Shown here: one piece after another, positions 13,688-23,032 of the stretch
Numbering within the stretch: the first letter of the stretch is position 1
Layout: each line of letters begins with the position of its first letter
NCBI RefSeq assembly: GCF_002879535.1
Contig: NZ_PNOT02000169.1
Span: 1-64,000, forward strand
Origin: Mesorhizobium intechi
GTDB taxonomy: Bacteria; Pseudomonadota; Alphaproteobacteria; Rhizobiales; Rhizobiaceae
DNA length: 64,000 nucleotides
Reading direction: 5' to 3'
Program-made: the position numbers and the translations under genes
The notes under the pieces: generated by a model
What the model was told of the DNA's origin: nothing
Database searches by the model: none
Seen by the model: the letters and a program-made list of their open reading frames with translations, nothing else

Positions 13688-14596
13688 TCACTTGATCGCG
13701 CCCTGGGTCAGGCCGCGGACGAAATACTTGCCGCCGAAGAGATAGATCAGCAGCGGTGGCAGCGCGCCGATCAGCACGGCTGCGCTCATGACATCGTAGG
13801 CGCGCACATTCGTTCCGCTTGCCGTCAGCGCGACGAGTGCGGCCGTGATCGGCTGTTGCTGCCCGGAGGTGAAGACGACGCCGAACAGATATTCGTTCCA
13901 GATGCCGGTGAACTGCCAGATCACCGTGACGATCAGGATCGGTGAGGAGAGCGGGAGAATGATCTTGCGGAAGATGCGCCAGAAGCCCGCGCCGTCGATG
14001 CGTGCCGCCTTGATCAGGTCGTCGGGGATGCTGACGTAGTAGTTGCGGCAGAACAGCGTGGTGAACGAAATGCCCTGGATCACGTGGATGACGATGAGCC
14101 CGTAGGTGGAATTGCTGAGGCCCAGATTGCCGAGGATGAACGCCCAGGGCATCAACGAAATCTGGCCCGGAATGAAGACGCCGAGCAGCATGCAGGTGAA
14201 CAGCGCTTCCGAGCCCTTGAAGCGCCATTTCGACAAGATGTAACCGTTCATCGCGCCGACCACCGTCGAGATGATTGTCGCCGGGATCGTCATTTTCAGA
14301 GAGTTGTAAAAGTTGCGCTGCATGCCCTCGCAGGTGCCGCCGATGCAATATGTGCTCCAGGCTTGGCCCCAGGCTTCGAGGCGGAAGCTGCGTGGCAGCG
14401 AGATCAACCCGTTGCGCGCGATCTCCTGCTGATCGCGGAATGAATTGAGCACCACGACCAGCAACGGGACCAGGTAGATCGCCGCGAAGATAACCAGCAG
14501 CCCATAGATGACGAAGCGGGTGAGGAAATGCCTGCGCGCCGCAACTGTGGCAGCGTGACGATCATGCATCTGGTCCAGCGAGACGTCGTCAGCCAT
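13688..14596 (-). CDS. Sugar ABC transporter permease (MalG-like)
   Basis: The 302-aa inner-membrane protein has six predicted helices and the EAA cytoplasmic loop (KAARIDGAGFWRIFRKIILP) that contacts the ATPase. The ATG at 14596 overlaps the end of the upstream permease by 8 bp. An in-frame extension to 14668 would lie within that gene and is rejected. It pairs with the MalF-like permease in a CUT1 importer. Confidence 0.93.
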   Translation of the reverse strand: MADDVSLDQMHDRHAATVAARRHFLTRFVIYGLLVIFAAIYLVPLLVVVLNSFRDQQEIARNGLISLPRSFRLEAWGQAWSTYCIGGTCEGMQRNFYNSLKMTIPATIISTVVGAMNGYILSKWRFKGSEALFTCMLLGVFIPGQISLMPWAFILGNLGLSNSTYGLIVIHVIQGISFTTLFCRNYYVSIPDDLIKAARIDGAGFWRIFRKIILPLSSPILIVTVIWQFTGIWNEYLFGVVFTSGQQQPITAALVALTASGTNVRAYDVMSAAVLIGALPPLLIYLFGGKYFVRGLTQGAIK

Positions 14597-15524
14597 GGCC
14601 GGCTTCCTTGCGCCGGCGCCAAACCACCCAGAAGGAATACGGCACCAGCACCACGGCAAGAGCGGCAAGCATCATGATGGCCGCCGCGGCGCCTTCGCCG
14701 ATCTGGCCGCGTTGGAACATCAGGTCATAGACGTAAATGGCAGGGAACGTGGTCGAGATACCTGGCCCCCCTTTCGTGAGGGCCGCCACGAGGTCGAAGG
14801 TCTTGATGGCGAATTGGATCTGGATGACGGCGACGGCCAGGAAGATCGGCGCAATCGTTGGCAGAAGCACTTTGCGATAGATGCGGAAGGTCGATGCACC
14901 GTCGATCTGCGCGGCCTTGATGAGGTCCGAATCGACCGAGCGCAGACCCGCCAGGAAGAGCGCCATGGCAAAGCCCGAGGACTGCCAGACGCCGGTGATG
15001 ATCACCGCATAGATTGCATAGCGTCGGTCGCTGGCGAGTGCGAAACTGAAATTCGTCCAGCCCAGTCCGCGCACCATCGCTTGGATACCGTCGGTCGGGT
15101 TGTAGAGCCAACTCCAGACCGTGCCGGTGACGATGAAGGAGACGGCCAGCGGATAGAGAAATATCGTGCGCCAGACCGCTTCGCCGCGCACACGCTGGTC
15201 GATCAGGATCGCCAGCAGCAGTCCCACCGTCATCGAGCCGACAATGTAGAAACCGCTGAAGAGAAAGAGGTTATTGTAAGCGATGTTCCAGCGCCGGTTC
15301 GCCCACAGCGACGCGTAGTTGTCCAGACCGACGAAGCCGTAGGTCGGGAGCAGCGAGGAGTTGGAGAGCGAGATGTAGAGCGTCCAGCCGGTGAACACGA
15401 AGACGTAGACGAAGCTCGCCAAAAGCGAGGGGCCGAGCACCAGCAAGGGCATCGCGGAGCCCAGCCGCTCGCGCCAGGGGCGGGCGACCGCCGGGGTCGA
15501 CAGGATCAGGTCGTGGTTTGACAT
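14589..15524 (-). CDS. Sugar ABC transporter permease (MalF-like)
   Basis: This is a 311-aa CUT1 permease with six transmembrane segments, the first at about residues 25-45, and an EAA loop (KAAQIDGASTFRIYRKVLLP). The start MSNHDL at 15524 is chosen because the preceding 89 in-frame codons are antisense-like and run back into the binding-protein gene. It is separated from the binding-protein gene by 65 bp. Confidence 0.93.
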   Translation of the reverse strand: MSNHDLILSTPAVARPWRERLGSAMPLLVLGPSLLASFVYVFVFTGWTLYISLSNSSLLPTYGFVGLDNYASLWANRRWNIAYNNLFLFSGFYIVGSMTVGLLLAILIDQRVRGEAVWRTIFLYPLAVSFIVTGTVWSWLYNPTDGIQAMVRGLGWTNFSFALASDRRYAIYAVIITGVWQSSGFAMALFLAGLRSVDSDLIKAAQIDGASTFRIYRKVLLPTIAPIFLAVAVIQIQFAIKTFDLVAALTKGGPGISTTFPAIYVYDLMFQRGQIGEGAAAAIMMLAALAVVLVPYSFWVVWRRRKEAGHG

Positions 15525-15589
15525 TTGCGGCGCGGAACTGGATGGGGGATGGCCGGGTGCCGATAGAAATTGCGCCCGGCCGTTCCCGT

Positions 15590-16855
15590 CTACTTCTGTG
15601 CTTCGGCAGCGTCGGCCATCGCATTGGCGCCGTCCTCGGGTGACATGTCCGGCGTCGCCACGAACTCGGTAATGGCGTCCATGATCGCACCGCGCATCTT
15701 CTGCGGGATGGTCATGTTGTGCGCCATCGAGCGGACCAGCGTGCCGTCCTTGATGGAAGCCTGCAGATCCTTCTGCGAGAGCTGCTGGCAAGGATTGAAG
15801 CCCTTCGAAAGATCGATATCGAGGCGCGCGGGGATCGAGCCCTTGGCCTGGTTGAAGACAGTCTGGAAGTCGGGCGACAGGATCAGGCTGGCAAGCAGCT
15901 TCTGGCCGTCAATGTAATCCTGTTCCTTCTGCTTGAAGAACACGACCGAGTCCGAGTTGAGTACGAAGCCGGGTTTGCCCCAATCGGTCGGTGCCTGGGC
16001 GCAGACATAGTCGGTGCCTTCCTTGAAGCCGGCGGCGGTCAGCAGGCCGATCGTCCAGTCGCCCATGATATGGAAAGCGGCATCGCCCTTGCCCACGAGC
16101 GCCGACATCGAATCCCAGTCGCGGCCAACCATGCCCGGATCCATGTACTTGGTCGTCATCAGGCGCATCTGCTGGAAGGCCTTGACCATCCCCGGGCTGC
16201 GCATGGATTCGACATCGCCCTCGACGAAGGCCTTGCGATAGAGATCGATGTCCTGGCCGTAGAGCACGACTTCGAACACCGTCGAATCCGTCCAGTCGGC
16301 GGTCGAATGTGAGATGCAGATCTTGCCGGAGGCGACGATCTTGTCGCAAGCTGCATTGAACTCGGCCCAGGTCTTGGGCATTTCCGTCACGCCGGCGGCC
16401 TGCATGACTTTCGGCGAGGCCCAAAGCCAGTTGATGCGGTGGATGTTCATGGGGGCGGCGACCCATTTGCCGGTCGGTTTCATCACCGGAAGCAATTCCG
16501 GCGCGACCACTTTTTCCCATCCTTCCGAGGCCGCCAGCTCATCGAGATCAGCGGTCATGCCGGTCTTGTTCCACTCGGCGATTTCCGGACCTTTCAGCTG
16601 CACGGCGGGTGGGGCATTGCCGGCGATCACGTCGGCGCGCAGCTTGGCCAGCGTGTTGGCCGTGTGACCGGCGATCGAGGTCTGTTCCCATTTGCCGCCC
16701 TTGGCGGTGAACATCTCGCCGAGCTTGGCGATCGCCTGCGCGTCCGATCCAGTCGCCCACTGGTGCAGCAGGTTCGTCTTGGGCTCGGCGAAGGCTGCTC
16801 CGGCGGCAAAGGTGCACGCAACGGCGGCCGCGAGGGCGGTCATGACGCATTTCAT
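15590..16855 (-). CDS. Sugar ABC transporter periplasmic substrate-binding protein
   Basis: The 421-aa family 1 solute-binding protein has a clear Sec signal peptide (about 23 residues, cleavage after AFA). The mature N-terminus NLLHQWATGSDAQA is characteristic of sugar-binding proteins related to MalE/UgpB. It is the first gene of the minus-strand operon, and its promoter region is shared with the divergent ROK regulator. The substrate cannot be assigned, but the two SDRs and isomerase downstream suggest a monosaccharide or polyol. Confidence 0.93.
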   Translation of the reverse strand: MKCVMTALAAAVACTFAAGAAFAEPKTNLLHQWATGSDAQAIAKLGEMFTAKGGKWEQTSIAGHTANTLAKLRADVIAGNAPPAVQLKGPEIAEWNKTGMTADLDELAASEGWEKVVAPELLPVMKPTGKWVAAPMNIHRINWLWASPKVMQAAGVTEMPKTWAEFNAACDKIVASGKICISHSTADWTDSTVFEVVLYGQDIDLYRKAFVEGDVESMRSPGMVKAFQQMRLMTTKYMDPGMVGRDWDSMSALVGKGDAAFHIMGDWTIGLLTAAGFKEGTDYVCAQAPTDWGKPGFVLNSDSVVFFKQKEQDYIDGQKLLASLILSPDFQTVFNQAKGSIPARLDIDLSKGFNPCQQLSQKDLQASIKDGTLVRSMAHNMTIPQKMRGAIMDAITEFVATPDMSPEDGANAMADAAEAQK

Positions 16856-16927
16856 GGTTTCACTCCCATATGGTGTTGTACGGTTCGTATCGACCGCTTA
16901 TGGCCGCGGTTTGAAGCCGCCGCCGGC

Positions 16928-16943
16928 GAGATGAGTTAATCTC
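16928..16943. promoter_or_regulatory. Candidate ROK operator between divergent genes
   Basis: The 145-bp divergent intergenic region between the binding protein and the ROK regulator contains an inverted repeat, GAGAT-6 nt-ATCTC. Its position fits a regulator site, but the arms are short and it could be chance. Confidence 0.25.
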
Positions 16944-17000
16944 AAGTTCTTTCCAAGATGACATATTGGAGCTATCAGTCAACGATGTTTATGTTGGTCC

Positions 17001-18236
17001 ATGACAAAACCTTCGCTTAGAGCCTGGTTGATCGACAGGCCGTCCGCGTCGCCGGAGAGCATGATTGTGCGCTGCCTGGGTGAACGCGGCGCCCTCTCGG
17101 CGTCGCAGATCGCACGCGTCACCGGGCTGGCGCGCTCGACGGTCTCAACCGCGCTCAATGGCTTGAGAAAATCGGGCATGGTGATCGAAGCCCCGAGCAG
17201 TCGCGAGGGAATCAGAGCTATTGGCAGGCCGGCCGCGGCCGTGACGCTCAATCCGACAGCGGGTACCTGCGTCGGAATTCACCTGGGGCTTCAGCAGATA
17301 CGGCTGATCGTTGCCGATGTCTCGCATTCCGTCATTGCCGAACAAACCATTTCCATGGCACTGGACTATCAACCGCAGCAGGCGGCCCAGGTGGCCAAAT
17401 CGGCAATTGCCCGATCTTACGAGGAAAATGGTCTGCCGATGGCGGGGCTCCTGGGGGTTGGGATTTCCGTCTCTGGTCCTGTCAGCCGCGATGGAGTGGT
17501 CCTGCGCGCGAGCATCGTTCCAACATGGGCCGGCGTCAACATACGAGATGTGTTCGGACCCGTCCTTGAGCAGCCGATCTTCGCCGACAACGAGAGCAAC
17601 TGCTCGGCCATCGCGGAGCTGATGTGGGGCGCTGCAGTCGGTCATGACGACTTCGTGCTGTTCAAGATCGACCTGGGAGTCGGTGGCGCCATTGTCCAGC
17701 ATGGCCGGCTGGTTACGGGCATCGCCGGCGGCGCCGGCGAATTCGGGCACATCAGCATCGATCCAGGCGGCGATCTTTGTCGGTGCGGCAATCGCGGATG
17801 CCTGGAGCTCTATGCGAGTTTTGCCCGGCCACTGGAACAGATTTCGCGTGTCGTGCGGCGGCAGGTCACCATGGACGATGTCATCATGATGGCCAAGGAG
17901 GGCGACGTCAGGGCGTTGCGGATGATCGAGGATACCGCCGAGATAGCCGGCCGCGGTCTCGGCTTGATCGGCTCGGTGCTCAATCCGCCGCTTATCATCA
18001 TCGGGGGCCAGATGGCGTTGGCGGGCGACATTCTGTTGACGCCGCTGATCGCGTCCTATGAACGCCACACGCTCATCAAGTCCCGCGATATCGCTCCGGC
18101 CCTTCGCACGCGGATAATCGTTGGCAAGCACACCGAGAACGATGCATTGCTGGGCGCGGTCGGCCTCGTGCTGAGACACCAGACGAAGGAACTCTCGGCT
18201 GATCGGCTTGGGTCAAGTCGCGACCGCGACCCTTGA
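17001..18236 (+). CDS. ROK-family transcriptional regulator
   Basis: The 411-aa protein has an N-terminal winged helix-turn-helix (~25-80, with SASQIARVTGLARSTVSTAL) joined to a ROK sugar-kinase-like domain. The zinc/ROK signature is present (GEFGHISID followed by CRCGNRGCLE). The ATP-site region is divergent, as in repressors of the NagC/Mlc/XylR type. It is divergent from and adjacent to the sugar operon, so it probably represses that operon until the sugar or its phosphate binds (inference). Confidence 0.92.
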   Translation: MTKPSLRAWLIDRPSASPESMIVRCLGERGALSASQIARVTGLARSTVSTALNGLRKSGMVIEAPSSREGIRAIGRPAAAVTLNPTAGTCVGIHLGLQQIRLIVADVSHSVIAEQTISMALDYQPQQAAQVAKSAIARSYEENGLPMAGLLGVGISVSGPVSRDGVVLRASIVPTWAGVNIRDVFGPVLEQPIFADNESNCSAIAELMWGAAVGHDDFVLFKIDLGVGGAIVQHGRLVTGIAGGAGEFGHISIDPGGDLCRCGNRGCLELYASFARPLEQISRVVRRQVTMDDVIMMAKEGDVRALRMIEDTAEIAGRGLGLIGSVLNPPLIIIGGQMALAGDILLTPLIASYERHTLIKSRDIAPALRTRIIVGKHTENDALLGAVGLVLRHQTKELSADRLGSSRDRDP

Positions 18237-18339
18237 GGTTTGAAGATCCGCTGTCGTCCTTCCTTGAGGGCAAGCCAGTCTTTATCGGACGACCGGGCGA
18301 TCCAGGCTTTGACCTGCCTAGGTCCCAGAGCAGGCGCGG

Positions 18340-18492
18340 TCACTTCGGCGGCTCATCTCCATCGATGAGAATGCGCTCCGCCGCTCCATCAAGATCCTCA
18401 TACTGACCGCTTTTCAAGGCCCACAGAAAGCCGCCCAGCCCAAGCGCTCCGAGGAAGAGCGCCACGGGGATGAGATAGATCAGCGTCCTCAT
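18340..18492 (-). CDS. fixS: Cbb3 oxidase maturation protein FixS/CcoS
   Basis: This is a 50-aa single-helix membrane protein. A hydrophobic N-terminal helix (about residues 4-26, with the typical LIYLIPVALFLG start) is followed by a short acidic tail with the conserved GQYEDLDGAAERIL motif. Its ATG overlaps the fixI stop as ATGA. FixS is needed for cofactor insertion into the cbb3 oxidase. It is the last gene of fixGHIS and converges with the ROK gene. Confidence 0.95.
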   Translation of the reverse strand: MRTLIYLIPVALFLGALGLGGFLWALKSGQYEDLDGAAERILIDGDEPPK

Positions 18493-20780
18493 GGGTGTTG
18501 GACCGACATGCCGGGGCGTCCGCGTCGGTCGCGCGAGGCGCGTTCAGGCGATGGCGTTTTCGTGAAGCCTTGCAGCCGCATGGCGTTTCCGATCACCAGC
18601 ATCGACGAGGCGGACATCGCGATCGCCGCAATGAGCGGCGTCACGTGCCCCGATATGGCGATCGGCACCGCGAACGCGTTGTAGACGATGGCAATGGCGA
18701 TGTTTTGTCGAATGAGCCGGCCTGCCTTTCGCGAAACATCCAGCGCCAAGGGCACAGCCAGGAGGCTTTCCCGCAGGAACACGAAATCGGCGGCATTGCG
18801 CCCGACGTCGGCCGCGGTGGCCGGGGCCATCGAGACATGCGCGGCGCCCAGCGCCGGCGTATCGTTGAGTCCGTCGCCCACCATCAGGACCTTGTGACCT
18901 TCCCTGGACAGCGCCTCGATCCATTCGACCTTGCCGGACGGGAGCAAGGCCGGAACGAAGTCTTCGATCCCCAAGGTCCCGGCGACGTCGCGACAGGCGT
19001 TGGCGGTGTCGCCGGACAACATCTGGACCGACATGCCGGCATCCTGCAATTGCTCGACCGTCGCCCTTGCGTCGGCGCGCGCGGTGTCTTCGAAGGCAAA
19101 GGTAGCCACGATCATCCCGTTCTTCGAAAGCACTGTCCCGCCATGGCCGCCACGTTTGCCTTCGCCGCCGGTCCGCGCCTTCCATCCGGCCCATCCGCGC
19201 CGGCCGAGACGCCAGGTGTTGCCCTCGGTGACGGCTTCCATGCCGAAGCCTGGGTGCTCGCTGACGGAGTGGAGCCCCGGTCGGCTGGTAGAGCCCGCGA
19301 AACCGGCTATGGCCTTCGAGAAGGGATGGCGCGAATGCGCGGCCATATCGGCTGCGATCGCCAGCATGGCCGGGTCGATGGACGGGCCATTGATCAGCCT
19401 TGGCTGTCCGAGCGTCAGGGTCCCGGTCTTGTCGAACAGCACCGTGTCGATCGCCGCCAGTCGTTCCATGGCCGAACCGTCCTTGACCATGACGCCGGCC
19501 TCGAAAAGACGCCGCGCCGCGACGACCTGCACGATCGGTACGGCCAGGCCGAGCGCGCATGGGCAGGTGATGATGAGAACGGCAATCGCGATCGTCATTG
19601 CCAGATGCCAGTCGCCCGAAGCGATCATCCATCCAAGGAATGTCAGCAAGGCAGCGAGGTGGACCACCGGCGCGTAGAGCGCCGAGACCCGATCGGCTAT
19701 CCTGCGGTACTGCGAGCGGCCGCCCTCCGCGGCTTCCATGAGCCGGACCATTTCGGCCAGGAAAGAATCCTTCGCCGCGGCCGTCGCCTTCATGGTCAGC
19801 GGACCAGTGAGATTGAGCGTGCCTGCCTGGACCTGGACTCCCGCTCCCACGGTCCGGGGCTTGCTTTCCCCGGATACCAGTGAACAATCGAGATCCGAAA
19901 TGCCGCTGAGGATATTGCCGTCGACCGGAATTCGTTCACCGGCGGCGATGTGCAACTCCATGCCGGGTTCGATCTCGCCGACCGGCAGGTAATCGCGCAC
20001 GCCATTGCCGCGCAGCACGACGGCTCCGCGCGCCGCCAGCCGCGACAGGCCATTCACGGCGGTGCGCGCCCGTTCGCGCATCACGTGGTCCAGCGTGCGG
20101 CCGATCAGGAGGAAGAACAGCAGCGAAACGGACGCGTCGAAATAGGCATGGTCGCCATGGTTGATGGTTTCGTAGAGGCTCATGGCGTAGGCAAGCGACA
20201 CACCGACCGCTATCGGGACGTCCATGTTCATGCGCCCGTGGCGCAATGCATTCCAGGCCGAGCGGAAATAGATGCCGCCGGCAAAGGCCAGGGCCGGGAC
20301 GGCGATCAGTGCCGAGACCCAGTGGAACAGGTCGCGGGTCGCGCCTTCAGCGCCGGACCAGACCGAGACCGACAGCAGCATGATGTTGCCGGCGGCAAAG
20401 CCCGCCACCGCGACCGCGCGGATCAGTTCGGAAAGCGTCTTGTCCTCTTTGCCGGTCTCTGGATCGAAGAGATGCGCTTGATAGCCCAGTCGCCCCAGCG
20501 TTGCGAAAAATGGCGGAGCCTCCTCGCCACGCCACTGGACCGAAACTCGTTTGGTCGACAGGTTGACGCGAGCGTTCTCGACGCGATCGAGCCTGCCCAG
20601 TGCCGTCTCGATCGTCTGGATGCAGGCCGCGCAGTGGACCGTCGGTACCGAAAGGTCAGTCTGGCAAAGGTTGTCGCCGATCGATCGGCTTGCCAGCCTG
20701 ATCTCCTGGCTGGACGGCAGAACCGATGTCGCGTCGGCCAGATCCAGCGTCATTTCAGCGCCCGGTGCACAACAGCTCAT
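18489..20780 (-). CDS. fixI: Copper-transporting P1B-type ATPase FixI/CcoI
   Basis: The 763-aa protein has an N-terminal heavy-metal-associated domain (HCAAC, Cys50/Cys53), eight membrane segments and the CPC metal site in the sixth helix. The phosphorylation motif DKTGTLT and the hinge GDGLNDTPALGAAH are present. It supplies copper to the cbb3 oxidase CuB site. Extra Cys at residues 3-4 could also bind metal. It overlaps fixH by 4 bp and fixS by 3-4 bp, so translation is coupled. Confidence 0.96.
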   Translation of the reverse strand: MSCCAPGAEMTLDLADATSVLPSSQEIRLASRSIGDNLCQTDLSVPTVHCAACIQTIETALGRLDRVENARVNLSTKRVSVQWRGEEAPPFFATLGRLGYQAHLFDPETGKEDKTLSELIRAVAVAGFAAGNIMLLSVSVWSGAEGATRDLFHWVSALIAVPALAFAGGIYFRSAWNALRHGRMNMDVPIAVGVSLAYAMSLYETINHGDHAYFDASVSLLFFLLIGRTLDHVMRERARTAVNGLSRLAARGAVVLRGNGVRDYLPVGEIEPGMELHIAAGERIPVDGNILSGISDLDCSLVSGESKPRTVGAGVQVQAGTLNLTGPLTMKATAAAKDSFLAEMVRLMEAAEGGRSQYRRIADRVSALYAPVVHLAALLTFLGWMIASGDWHLAMTIAIAVLIITCPCALGLAVPIVQVVAARRLFEAGVMVKDGSAMERLAAIDTVLFDKTGTLTLGQPRLINGPSIDPAMLAIAADMAAHSRHPFSKAIAGFAGSTSRPGLHSVSEHPGFGMEAVTEGNTWRLGRRGWAGWKARTGGEGKRGGHGGTVLSKNGMIVATFAFEDTARADARATVEQLQDAGMSVQMLSGDTANACRDVAGTLGIEDFVPALLPSGKVEWIEALSREGHKVLMVGDGLNDTPALGAAHVSMAPATAADVGRNAADFVFLRESLLAVPLALDVSRKAGRLIRQNIAIAIVYNAFAVPIAISGHVTPLIAAIAMSASSMLVIGNAMRLQGFTKTPSPERASRDRRGRPGMSVQHP

Positions 20781-21274
20781 TCCATCGCCCCATGGGAAAT
20801 CATGATCCTGCGGACGTCACGATAGGCTCTGTCCAGACCGGCATCGGCGTCGACTTCGACGATCCAGACACCGTCCTTAGGCGTATGCTGCGCGGCGAAG
20901 TCCTGGCCCGAGCCGAGGGCGAGCGTGATGGCCTTATCCTCCTTCTCATAGGCGGGATGGCGAAACAGCACCTTGACGCCATGCAGGGGAACCGGCTTTC
21001 CGGCGGCATCGGTGAGGCTGTAGCGGACTTCACCCCAGGCGATGGTCAGTTTGCCGGTCCAGCCGAGGGCCGCCTGCGCGCGCCCTTCCTCTGCCTTCTT
21101 GTTGAATTGCTGGCTCGCCACATAGGTGTTCTCGACGACCAGGCCGGTCCAGCTCGTGCTGGCGAGCGTCGCCATGGTCAGATTGACCGCGATGACTACG
21201 CCGAAAAAGGCAACGATGACGACCAGCATGTGCCTGCCGGTGAATTCGCGGGATTTTTGCGCCTTGGCGGTCAT
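20777..21274 (-). CDS. fixH: FixH/CcoH cbb3 oxidase assembly protein
   Basis: The 165-aa protein has a short cytoplasmic N-terminus starting MTAKAQKSREFTGRHM, one transmembrane helix (~17-38) and a periplasmic FixH domain. The family motif NTYVASQQFNKK follows the helix. FixH stabilises the forming cbb3 complex. It overlaps fixG by 4 bp and fixI by 4 bp. Confidence 0.95.
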   Translation of the reverse strand: MTAKAQKSREFTGRHMLVVIVAFFGVVIAVNLTMATLASTSWTGLVVENTYVASQQFNKKAEEGRAQAALGWTGKLTIAWGEVRYSLTDAAGKPVPLHGVKVLFRHPAYEKEDKAITLALGSGQDFAAQHTPKDGVWIVEVDADAGLDRAYRDVRRIMISHGAME

Positions 21275-22830
21275 CTGGCGATCTCCGGTGCGTTGAAGGT
21301 GGCGGTGTATTCGTCCGACTCGAAGCTCGCCTTGTCCTCGGCCCGGAACTTGAAGGTCTGTGCCGTGCCCTGGATCTGGCCCGCCGGCTGGCGTACGAAA
21401 ACCTTCAGCATCTTCAGCCGGTCGGGTTCGACCGAGATGGGAACGGAACGGCCTGCCGGCAGATCGATCCCGACCACGCTCATCTCGGCTCCTTCCAGGC
21501 CCTGAAGGGTAACGACGATCGTTCTTGGCTCGGGGATCATGTTGAGCAGCTTGACGGTGTAGCCGTTGCGGATGGAGCCGTCGGACAGGGTGACGAACTG
21601 CGGATTGCGGTCGTGCAGCACGTTGACTTCGAGCCGGTCTCGCGTCAGCAGCGAATACAGCAGGCCCAGGCCGATCAGCGACCAGATACCCATGTAGACG
21701 TAGGTGCGCGGCCGAAAAATCTTGCGGATATGGAAATGGGCCACCTTGTCTGAGAACGGGCCATCAGCCGTTCTGATCAGCGACGGGTTGACCGAAGTGG
21801 CGCCACCCGCGGTCGCCAGCATCATGTTGGCGTTATAGTCGGAGAGCGTCGCGTAGGAGATCAGCCCATGCTCCCTGCCGAGCTTGTCCATGACGCTGTC
21901 GCAGGCGTCGATGCAGAGCGCGCAGGTGATGCATTCGAGTTGCTGGCCGTCGCGGATGTCGATCCCCATTGGGCAGACCGCGACGCAGGCATTGCAGTCG
22001 ACGCAGTCGCCGACAGGCTGCCCCGCGGCGAGCACCTTCTTGGCGTGACGCGAGCGGGGTTCGCCGCGCCAGTCATTGTAGGTGACGGTAAGGGAGTGCT
22101 CGTCGAGCATGGCCGCCTGGATACGCGGCCACGGGCACATGTAAGTGCAGACCTGCTCGCGCATCAACCCGCCGAACGTATAGGTCGTCGCCGTCAGTAC
22201 GGCGACGGTGATGTAGGCGATGGGAGCCGCCGTGCCTGTGAAGAGTTCGCGGGCCAGCGTCGGCGCATCGGCGAAGTAGAAGATCCAGGCGCCGCCGGTG
22301 ACCGCGCCTATGACCAGCCAGATGGCGTGTTTCGAGATCCGCAGCACGAGCTTGCGAGCGGTCCAGGGACCGGCATCGAGCTTGATGCGAGCGTTGCGAT
22401 CGCCTTCGATGGCGCGCTCGACGACCAGAAACAGATCGACCCACACCGTCTGTGGGCATGTATAGCCGCACCAGGCGCGCCCGACCGTCGACGTGATCAG
22501 GAACAGGCCGACGCCGGCCATGACCAGAAGGGCGGCCACATAGTAGAATTCCTGCGGCCATATCTCGATGAAGAAGAAGTAGAAACGCCGGTTGGCGAGA
22601 TCGAGCAGCACGGCCTGGTCTGGGGCAAACGGGCCGCGATCCCATCGCAACCACGGCGTCAGATAGTAAATGCCGAGCGTGATCGCCATCACCAGCCATT
22701 TGAACTGACGAAAGCTGCCCGTTGCGCGCTTGGGGAAAACCTTCTTGCGCGCCGCATACAGCGGCTGGCGCACTTTCGCGGAGTTGACCGCCTCGGCTTC
22801 GAGCCGTTCTATCTGTGTATTGTCCAGCAC
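21271..22830 (-). CDS. fixG: FixG/CcoG 4Fe-4S membrane protein
   Basis: The ~519-aa protein has several transmembrane helices, a WCGYTCPQTVW motif, two ferredoxin-like 4Fe-4S motifs (CVDCNACVAVCP and CITCALCIDACD) and a C-terminal immunoglobulin-like FixG domain. It is the CcoG copper reductase of cbb3 oxidase assembly. The GTG at 22830 is preferred because GGGAG lies 6 nt upstream; an in-frame TTG at 22887 would add 19 residues. An anaerobox lies about 100 bp upstream. Confidence 0.95.
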   Translation of the reverse strand: MLDNTQIERLEAEAVNSAKVRQPLYAARKKVFPKRATGSFRQFKWLVMAITLGIYYLTPWLRWDRGPFAPDQAVLLDLANRRFYFFFIEIWPQEFYYVAALLVMAGVGLFLITSTVGRAWCGYTCPQTVWVDLFLVVERAIEGDRNARIKLDAGPWTARKLVLRISKHAIWLVIGAVTGGAWIFYFADAPTLARELFTGTAAPIAYITVAVLTATTYTFGGLMREQVCTYMCPWPRIQAAMLDEHSLTVTYNDWRGEPRSRHAKKVLAAGQPVGDCVDCNACVAVCPMGIDIRDGQQLECITCALCIDACDSVMDKLGREHGLISYATLSDYNANMMLATAGGATSVNPSLIRTADGPFSDKVAHFHIRKIFRPRTYVYMGIWSLIGLGLLYSLLTRDRLEVNVLHDRNPQFVTLSDGSIRNGYTVKLLNMIPEPRTIVVTLQGLEGAEMSVVGIDLPAGRSVPISVEPDRLKMLKVFVRQPAGQIQGTAQTFKFRAEDKASFESDEYTATFNAPEIAR

Positions 22831-22932
22831 CAGTGTCTCCCGTTGCGCATTTCGCCGGCCCTGATTGGCCTCAGGGCAAGTGGGCAAAATGCAGCGTCAT
22901 CCAAACCTTGGCGCCGACGGCGTTGCGCCGCG

Positions 22933-22946
22933 TTGATGCAGGTCAA
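22933..22946. promoter_or_regulatory. Anaerobox (FNR/FixK site) upstream of fixGHIS
   Basis: TTGATGCAGGTCAA is a near-perfect palindrome of the FNR/FixK class, 103 bp before the fixG start and just beyond the fixP terminator. It indicates activation of fixGHIS under low oxygen. Confidence 0.85.
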
Positions 22947-22960
22947 TCGCCGCATTCCGC

Positions 22961-22993
22961 AAAAAAGATCGAGGCCCGGCAGAGCCGGGCCTC
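22961..22993 (-). terminator. Rho-independent terminator of fixNOQP
   Basis: A perfect 10-bp stem (GAGGCCCGGC / GCCGGGCCTC) with a 3-nt loop at 22971-22993 is followed on the minus strand by GATCTTTTTT. It lies 40 bp after the fixP stop and separates this operon from the fixGHIS promoter. Confidence 0.9.
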
Positions 22994-23032
22994 GTCGCCT
23001 GGACGGAAAGCACCGGAGAATAGCCCCCGTCG